DNA of 11,509 nt from Kiritimatiellia bacterium (lineage in GTDB: Bacteria > Verrucomicrobiota > Kiritimatiellia > RFP12 > UBA1067). Every line of letters starts with the position of its first letter. The stretch's first letter is position 1. Of the stretch, positions 7,800-11,509 are shown piece after piece. The stretch lies in assembly GCA_017628165.1 (NCBI GenBank), contig JAGBZQ010000126.1, forward strand, positions 1 through 11,509, written 5' to 3'. The translations under genes and the position numbers were made by a program. The notes under the pieces are model-generated. The model had not been told where the DNA came from, made no database searches, and saw nothing but the letters and a program-made list of their open reading frames with translations.

Positions 7800-8657
7800 G
7801 TGAAAATGCTTTTTCTATTCATTGACGGCGTGGGCATTCGCCACGCGGCGGCGGACAACCCGGTCAATTCCGAGGTTTGCCCGACCTTGTGCCGTCTTAT
7901 AGAGAAGCATTCCAAGCCTATAGACGCATGTCTTGGCGTGGAGGGACTGCCGCAATCTGCTACGGGGCAGGCTACGATGTTCACCGGTGTGAACTGCGCA
8001 AAGGCAATGGGCAAGCACTGCGAGGGCTTCCCGGGGCCTTCGCTCAGGAGCATAATCGAGGCTAACAATCTTTTTCTTCAGCTCAAGAAGCGCGGGCGTA
8101 AGGTGAAGTTCGCCGATGCGTACCTTGTGGATTCGGCGGAGGATCTGGAGGTGCGCCGCTACAAGTCGGTGACTACCGTCATGGCGCTTACTACTCCGGA
8201 GACGATTACCACTGCCGACGATCTGATGGAGGATAGGGCGCTCATGCAGGATCTGACGCGTGAGACGATTCAGGATCGCTATCCGGATATTCGCGTCATT
8301 CCTCCGCAGCGGGCGGCGGAGCATCTTTTTGCCATTGTGCGTGAGAATGACTTTACGCTTTATGAGTTTTTTCTTACGGATGTGGCCGGGCATTCTCTCG
8401 ACTATGCACGCTCATGCGCGGTGCTTAAGACGTACGACCGCTTTCTTTCTGCACTTGTTCGCTATGTGGAGGCTGCGGGGATTACGCTTGTGATAACGTC
8501 CGATCATGGCAATATAGAAAACATGTCAGAGAGGACGCATACGTTCAATCCTGTTCCGCTCATAGCGTTCGGGCCGCGCGCAAAGCCCATATTTGATCGT
8601 GTCAATTCACTTGAGGATGTCACTCCTGCAATTCTTGCGGCGATTGATTCCATGTGA
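7800..8657 (+). CDS. Small alkaline-phosphatase-superfamily metalloenzyme (phosphomutase-like)
   Basis: A 285-aa member of the superfamily that includes cofactor-independent phosphoglycerate mutase and phosphopentomutase. It shows the two-metal set: LFLFIDGVGI with Asp9, a nucleophile segment LPQSATGQATMFTG (Thr55, or less likely Ser53), LTDVAGHS with Asp194 and His198, TSDHGN with Asp235 and His236, and THTFNPVPLIAFG with His247. The last block is a hallmark of the phosphomutase branch. It is far shorter than iPGM (about 510 aa) or phosphopentomutase (about 390 aa), so the cap domain is small and the substrate unknown. I chose GTG at 7800 because AAGGA (7786-7790) lies 9 nt upstream. TTG at 7794 would be only 3 nt from it, and ATG at 7806 is a reasonable alternative. 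Last gene of the plus-strand run, converging on hemW. Confidence 0.85.
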   Translation: MKMLFLFIDGVGIRHAAADNPVNSEVCPTLCRLIEKHSKPIDACLGVEGLPQSATGQATMFTGVNCAKAMGKHCEGFPGPSLRSIIEANNLFLQLKKRGRKVKFADAYLVDSAEDLEVRRYKSVTTVMALTTPETITTADDLMEDRALMQDLTRETIQDRYPDIRVIPPQRAAEHLFAIVRENDFTLYEFFLTDVAGHSLDYARSCAVLKTYDRFLSALVRYVEAAGITLVITSDHGNIENMSERTHTFNPVPLIAFGPRAKPIFDRVNSLEDVTPAILAAIDSM

Positions 8658-8661
8658 AATC

Positions 8662-8676
8662 TGGGGTATGTCCCCA
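8662..8676. repeat. REP-like hairpin in the convergent gap
   Basis: TGGGG-TATGT-CCCCA is a perfect 5-bp stem with a 5-nt loop. It lies between the converging metalloenzyme and hemW genes and ends in TGTCCCCA, the same eight bases as three further sites inside hemW. It may help stop transcription, but no T-run follows it on either strand, so I do not call a classical terminator. A second weak stem, TGAGC/GCTCA (8677-8681 with 8695-8699), overlaps the hemW stop. Confidence 0.6.
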
Positions 8677-8696
8677 TGAGCTTAATGGGCGAGCGC

Positions 8697-9773
8697 TCAG
8701 ATGAGCTCGGCGATGATTGAGTCACACACTTCGCGTCCGCGTGCGGTAAGGACATAGCGCGATTTTTTTTGCGTCAAAATCCCTTCAGCGCAAAATTTAT
8801 CAAGAATATCAATCCATTCTGGTCTTTCTGACGCATCAAGTCCTTCGCGTGTTCGGAGTGCAAAAAGCCTTCTTTCCTTGAAGTCGAACTCTTCGCTTAC
8901 ATCCTCTATTTCGGGGGACTGTCCCCACCAATCGGGGGAGTCTGCCTGCGATTTCCCCCACCAGTTGCGTGTGCGCTTCTGCCCAATTCGTCCATGGGCT
9001 CCTATGCCAAGCCCATAGTAGTCTTCGCCACGCCATGTGGCCATGTTATGTCGGCACTCAAATCCTGGGATTGCATAATTTGATATTTCGTATCTTTTTA
9101 ATCCAATACCCTCGATAAACCGCGATGCTGCAGTAAGACTATCCATCAATTCTTCGTCGTCCAGGGAGCGTGTCCCCATGCGGTGAAGGGCTGAGTTTTC
9201 TTCTAAAATGAGCGAATAAGCGCTGCAATGCGTAAGCCCCCAGCTGGCGATACGATTCAGGTGGGGGGATTGTCCCCACATGTCGTCAGGGTACCCGATG
9301 ATCAAATCAATACCGGCGTTGGGAAAATATTCTTTTATGAGGAGGAAGGATTTTTCAGCTTCTGTGAAAGTGTAGCCGCGCCCCATGTGCTTCAGAATTT
9401 CATCATTCAATGATTGAAGGCCCATTGAAATGCGATTTACGCCGCCTTCTTTTAGCGCTTTGAGGTTTTCGCGTGTTACATCAAGGGGATGCAATTCTAC
9501 AGAAAATTCAGTCTTTGCGTCGATTTTTGCACTTAAGGCGTCAAGGAGAGGCGATAAGTTGCAAAGGGCAGGCGAGCCACCGCCGAAATAGATTGTGGAT
9601 AAAGGAGGTGTATCCCTAGGAGGTAATATGGCTTGGACTGCGCTGGCAAGGTGCTTTACATATTCGGCGCGATCGCTTGAAGAAACTCCAGCGCGTGAAA
9701 AAAGGGCACAGTACGTGCACTTTCGCCTGCAGAACGGAAAGTGCACGTAGAGGTTTCTTACTTCTTCGCCCAT
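8697..9773 (-). CDS. hemW: Radical SAM protein HemW (coproporphyrinogen-oxidase-like)
   Basis: A 358-aa radical-SAM protein of the HemW/HemN-like family. HemW is known as a haem-trafficking protein, and older annotations call it coproporphyrinogen III oxidase. The cluster motif CRRKCTYC gives Cys15, Cys19 and Cys22, preceded by LYVHFPF. Then come IYFGGGSPAL (61-70), GVNRISMGLQSLND (111-124), GIDLIIGYPDD (154-164), RYEISNYAIPGFECRHNMATWRGEDYYGLGIGAHG (about 227-261, here given in parts by motif: RHN, YW-like TWRGEDY, GLGIGAHG) and a C-terminal winged-helix-like tail. The ATG at 9773 starts MGEEVRNLYVHF and overlaps the metK end by 16 bp. A longer frame from 9863 would run inside metK and is unlikely. 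Unusual Trp-Trp-Gly-Gln-Ser-Pro runs arise from REP-like palindromes (8914-8926, 8934-8959, 9265-9277). Confidence 0.92.
   Translation of the reverse strand: MGEEVRNLYVHFPFCRRKCTYCALFSRAGVSSSDRAEYVKHLASAVQAILPPRDTPPLSTIYFGGGSPALCNLSPLLDALSAKIDAKTEFSVELHPLDVTRENLKALKEGGVNRISMGLQSLNDEILKHMGRGYTFTEAEKSFLLIKEYFPNAGIDLIIGYPDDMWGQSPHLNRIASWGLTHCSAYSLILEENSALHRMGTRSLDDEELMDSLTAASRFIEGIGLKRYEISNYAIPGFECRHNMATWRGEDYYGLGIGAHGRIGQKRTRNWWGKSQADSPDWWGQSPEIEDVSEEFDFKERRLFALRTREGLDASERPEWIDILDKFCAEGILTQKKSRYVLTARGREVCDSIIAELI
8914..8926. repeat. Perfect REP-like palindrome within hemW
   Basis: GGGGAC-T-GTCCCC is a perfect 6-bp inverted repeat around one base. It encodes the GQSP part of DWWGQSP at HemW residues 281-287. 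The core is shared with 9265-9277 and, less closely, with 8662-8676 and 9164-9178. Confidence 0.75.
8934..8959. repeat. Second palindrome adjacent to the first, within hemW
   Basis: GGGGGA (8934-8939) and TTCCCCC (8953-8959) form a stem with a loop of about 14 nt. This copy and the one at 8914 are near-tandem: both are bounded by CGGGGGA on the left and CCCCACCA on the right. They encode the successive peptides WWGKSQADSP and DWWGQSP. Confidence 0.6.
9164..9178. repeat. Degenerate REP-like copy within hemW
   Basis: GGGA-GCGTG-TCCC followed by CA carries the shared TGTCCCCA (9171-9178) but a poor left arm. It encodes the MGT in HRMGTRS. It is called only because it shares eight bases with the other copies. 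Confidence 0.35.
9261..9279. repeat. REP-like palindrome within hemW
   Basis: GTGGGG (9261-9266) pairs with CCCCAC (9274-9279), or in register with the other copies GGGGA-TTG-TCCCC at 9265-9277. It encodes MWGQSPH at HemW residues 165-171, immediately after the conserved IGYPDD motif. Confidence 0.7.
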
Positions 9774-10945
9774 TTCTTGAGGGCGGAAACTTTGTCGAGC
9801 TTTTCCCATGGGAATTTGGGGTTGCCGAAGTGACCATAGGCTGCCGTATCGGCATACTTCCAACCCTTGGGCGCCCTAAGGCCGAGCTCCTCAATAAGGG
9901 CATAAGGCTTAAAGTCAAAGAGCTTGCCAGAAAGAAGCATTTTCTCAAGCTGTTCGTTTGTTACCCCATGGTTGGTGCCGAACGTTTTGACGCAGATACT
10001 GACGGGCTTATCGACGCCAATTGCGTATGCCACCTGAATCTGGCAGCGGTCGGCAAGGCCTGCGGCAACGATGTTTTTGGCGGCATACCGCGCATAGTAA
10101 GCGGCAGAGCGGTCGACCTTGGAGGGATCCTTTCCAGAGAATGCGCCGCCCCCGTGTGCTGCCATGCCACCATATGTGTCAACGATTATCTTGCGCCCGG
10201 TAAGCCCGGAGTCTCCGCAAGGGCCTCCTACAACGAACTTGCCCGTCGGGTTGATGAAGAACTTCGTTTTGGGCGTCAAAAGCCCGGTCTTTTCCAAACG
10301 CTTTGCCGCAAGTGTGCGGATTTCTTCATAATTGGCTTTCGTCGCACCTTTTTCAGTGGTCTGGTGCGAGATAACAACCGTATCAATAGCGACAGGACGT
10401 CCGTTTTCGTAGATAACGGAGAGCTGGCTCTTGGAGTCGGGCCTCAGCCAGGGGAGTGTTCCCTCATGGCGAAGCTTGGCAAAATACTTGACGAGATCGT
10501 GAGAATATACGATAGGCGCGGGCATGAAGCTCGGTGTTTCGTTTGTGGCATAGCCGAACATCATGCCCTGATCGCCCGCTCCTTGCTTGGCCTTGGATTT
10601 GCGGTTCACGCCGCGTGCGATATCTGGAGACTGGCCGTGAAGAAAGTTGAGATGTTTGAAAGTGGCGGCAGCAAAGTTCTCCTCAGGAACTGTGTAGCCG
10701 ATTTTCTTAACTACATTGCGGGCAATTTTCGCGATATCTATCGAATTGAAACCTTCAGCTGTGATTTCGCCGAGGTTTATTACCACATCGGGGCCGACAG
10801 ATGTCTCGCATGCAACGCGTGCATTCGGATCCTTTTTGAGACAAGCATCGAGGATGGCATCGGAAATTTGGTCTGCCACTTTATCAGGATGTCCTTCCGA
10901 AACAGACTCCGACGTAAAGACGTGGCAATGCTTTTTGGTATTCAT
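9758..10945 (-). CDS. metK: S-adenosylmethionine synthetase
   Basis: Makes S-adenosylmethionine from methionine and ATP in the cytosol. The 395-aa protein has normal length. Key blocks: FTSESVSEGHPDKVADQISDAILD with the active-site His19, the ATP motif GAGDQG (122-127), DSGLTGRKIIVDTYGG (245-260) and the P-loop-like HGGGAFSGKDPSKVDRSAAY (264-283). I prefer the ATG at 10945 because AGGGAA (10951-10956) lies 5 nt upstream. The in-frame ATGs at 10966 and 10951 have no site or overlap it. The leader of about 79 nt is structured (see separate entry). hemW starts 16 bp inside its 3' end, so the two are one transcript. This pairing joins the SAM supplier to a radical-SAM user. Confidence 0.97.
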   Translation of the reverse strand: MNTKKHCHVFTSESVSEGHPDKVADQISDAILDACLKKDPNARVACETSVGPDVVINLGEITAEGFNSIDIAKIARNVVKKIGYTVPEENFAAATFKHLNFLHGQSPDIARGVNRKSKAKQGAGDQGMMFGYATNETPSFMPAPIVYSHDLVKYFAKLRHEGTLPWLRPDSKSQLSVIYENGRPVAIDTVVISHQTTEKGATKANYEEIRTLAAKRLEKTGLLTPKTKFFINPTGKFVVGGPCGDSGLTGRKIIVDTYGGMAAHGGGAFSGKDPSKVDRSAAYYARYAAKNIVAAGLADRCQIQVAYAIGVDKPVSICVKTFGTNHGVTNEQLEKMLLSGKLFDFKPYALIEELGLRAPKGWKYADTAAYGHFGNPKFPWEKLDKVSALKKWAKK

Positions 10946-11024
10946 ATTCATTCCCTGTAGACTCATTATTTGTCAGTCACACCCCCCAGGAACCCTCCCA
11001 AGAGGTCACAGACTGAAATGATTA
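10946..11024 (-). ncRNA. Structured metK leader, candidate SAM- or methionine-responsive RNA
   Basis: The predicted 5' leader runs from about 11024 to 10946. Helix P1 pairs UCAGUC (11016-11011) with GACUGA (10978-10973). Inside it, CCUC-UUGG-GAGG (11005-10994) forms a tetraloop hairpin, and a run of six G follows (10987-10982). The 3' strand of P1 can instead pair downstream: GUGACU (10980-10975) with AGUC-u-AC (10963-10957). UUCCUG (10992-10987) can mask the ribosome binding site CAGGGAA. Mutually exclusive helices ahead of metK suggest translational control. I do not recognise SAM-I, II, III, IV, V, VI, SAM/SAH or SAH consensus features. Sizes and pairings are read by eye, and function is inference. 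Confidence 0.4.
10951..10957 (-). promoter_or_regulatory. metK ribosome binding site
   Basis: CAGGGAA on the minus strand, 5 nt before the ATG at 10945. It decides the metK start. It can pair with UUCCUG (10992-10987) in the leader, giving six base pairs with one bulged G. Confidence 0.65.
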
Positions 11025-11030
11025 GGGCAT

Positions 11031-11039
11031 AGTATACCA
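11031..11039 (-). promoter_or_regulatory. Predicted metK promoter, extended -10
   Basis: TGGTATACT on the minus strand is an extended -10 with one mismatch to TATAAT and no clear -35 at 16-18 bp. It lies 15 bp beyond the stop of the upstream gene remnant. It predicts a start near 11024 and a leader of about 79 nt. Confidence 0.55.
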
Positions 11040-11053
11040 AAATATTGAATCGC

Positions 11054-11407
11054 TTAGCGTATCTTTATGTAAAAACCATCTGGCGCGCGAAGGTTGTTTG
11101 TGGTGATGCGCTGCCATTGAGTGCGCTTGGATGTGGCGCCGTCTTCTCCGTAGGAAGTGACGCTCCAAGTGTATTCTGTATTTGGCTCAAGGGCTTTTGC
11201 GATAAAGCGGGGAGATTTTACCGTGGTTGAAATGATAACCTCTGTCGAACTTTCGGCATCTTTTGTTTCAGTAGCAAAGCCGAGTAAGTCTATGTGGAAG
11301 CGCTTATCGTTGTGATCGGGAGACGTAAGAGCGATTCTTGCGTTGTCGGGAACGTCAAACTCTTTTAAGTCAACAACCTTGATTTCAAATGCATTCTTAA
11401 ATTCGAC
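11054..11407 (-). pseudogene. Fibronectin type III-like C-terminal gene remnant, no start codon
   Basis: An open frame of 117 codons ending in TAA at 11054. It reads like the end of a fibronectin-III or similar beta-sandwich domain: KNAFEIKVVDLKEFDVPDNA, later STTVKSPRFIAKA, then LEPNTEYTWSVTSYGEDGATS with the typical L.PNT.Y.W.V..Y...G pattern, and a final APDGFYIKIR. Such domains are common in secreted or surface proteins. The frame contains no ATG, GTG or TTG anywhere. It is closed upstream by TGA (11408-11410) and TAG shortly before that, and the 100 bp beyond look non-coding and promoter-like. It is therefore probably the 3' remnant of a larger gene lost by deletion or rearrangement. A sequencing frameshift at the junction is the alternative. 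Confidence 0.55.
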
Positions 11408-11428
11408 TCACTGCTATCCAATAGAGCG

Positions 11429-11486
11429 GACAGCAACCTTTCTTTTTTAGTTGCTTGTAAGATATCATAAACGAGGGGTTGCTGTC
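11429..11486. repeat. 10-bp perfect inverted repeat around a promoter-like sequence
   Basis: GACAGCAACC (11429-11438) and GGTTGCTGTC (11477-11486) are exact inverted copies, 38 bp apart. A further GTTGCT (11450-11455) lies between them, so on the minus strand AGCAAC (11455-11450) can also pair with GUUGCU in a 12-nt-loop hairpin. No flanking target duplication is visible. It may be an operator pair, a small element's ends, or a leader hairpin. Confidence 0.6.
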
Positions 11487-11488
11487 AA
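11459..11488 (-). promoter_or_regulatory. Strong promoter-like sequence facing leftward
   Basis: On the minus strand a perfect TTGACA (11488-11483) lies 18 bp upstream of TATCTT (11464-11459), which also has the TGn extension (TGATATCTT). The predicted start is near 11452, pointing into the fibronectin-III-like remnant. The -35 overlaps one arm of the 10-bp inverted repeat. Confidence 0.5.
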
Positions 11489-11509
11489 ACCCGAATCTTG
11501 AGATATTTA

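Noticed and set aside
8658..8696. Rho-independent terminator between the convergent genes
   Set aside because: There is a hairpin, but no T-run follows on either strand, so it is listed only as a REP-like repeat.
9774..9863. Longer HemW N-terminus starting at 9863
   Set aside because: It would add 30 residues lying wholly within the conserved end of metK. HemW proteins normally start just before the LY.H.PFC motif.
9677..10960. Plus-strand open frame of 427 codons opposite metK
   Set aside because: It mirrors the whole of metK, whose motifs are unmistakable. The predicted protein has no family features and no good start context.
10946..10966. MetK start at ATG 10966
   Set aside because: No ribosome binding site precedes it, whereas AGGGAA is correctly spaced for the ATG at 10945, and the family N-terminus is short before FTSESVSEGHPDK.
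11429..11486. Integron attC site, dif-like site or CRISPR unit at the right-hand inverted repeat
   Set aside because: The arms do not fit the GTTRRRY/RYYYAAC attC cores, there is no XerC/XerD-like 28-bp arrangement, and the repeat does not recur with spacers.
11397..11507. Open minus-strand frame running off the right edge and ending in KKKGCCPLYWIAVSRI
   Set aside because: Its only ATG lies inside the -10 box, the region looks like promoter DNA and a repeat, and I recognise no protein family. The frame could be a chance reading.

Overview
The window is about 11.5 kb of gene-dense bacterial chromosome of moderate GC, with short intergenic gaps, ATG starts and all the usual stop codons. The dTDP-L-rhamnose genes next to a GDP-mannose dehydratase gene point to an envelope polysaccharide locus, probably of a Gram-negative organism. 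The lineage cannot be fixed from the sequence. A member of the PVC group (Kiritimatiellota or Lentisphaerota-like) is only a weak guess.

Layout. Positions 1-152 (minus) hold the first 50 codons of gmd, cut by the window edge. A 131-bp divergent promoter region follows. Positions 284-3650 (plus) are a complete rfbCBDA (rmlCBDA) operon for dTDP-L-rhamnose. The chaperone gene htpG (3681-5570) comes next, apparently with its own promoter and almost no leader. Behind it, with gaps of 5-12 bp, lie a TIM-barrel amidohydrolase of unknown substrate, a TrpB2-type tryptophan synthase beta chain, and a small alkaline-phosphatase-superfamily metalloenzyme (to 8657). These meet a minus-strand metK-hemW pair (10945 down to 8697) in a 39-bp convergent gap. 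At the right edge are a start-less fibronectin-III-like gene remnant (11054-11407) and, upstream of it, a strong promoter-like sequence bracketed by a 10-bp inverted repeat.

How the genes work together. RmlA, B, C and D convert glucose-1-phosphate and dTTP to dTDP-L-rhamnose. Gmd would start GDP-fucose, GDP-rhamnose or related sugar synthesis from GDP-mannose. MetK supplies S-adenosylmethionine, and HemW, encoded in the same transcript, is a radical-SAM protein that uses it. The amidohydrolase-trpB2-metalloenzyme run has no obvious shared pathway.

Most interesting signals: (1) a compact, structured leader of about 79 nt in front of metK, with an anti-Shine-Dalgarno and mutually exclusive helices, not matching a SAM riboswitch class that I recognise; (2) the same extended -10 box (TGGTATAAT or a close variant) in front of four transcription units; (3) a nearly leaderless htpG mRNA; (4) REP-like GGGGAYTGTCCCCA palindromes inside the hemW coding sequence; (5) the gene remnant and promoter with inverted repeat at the right end.
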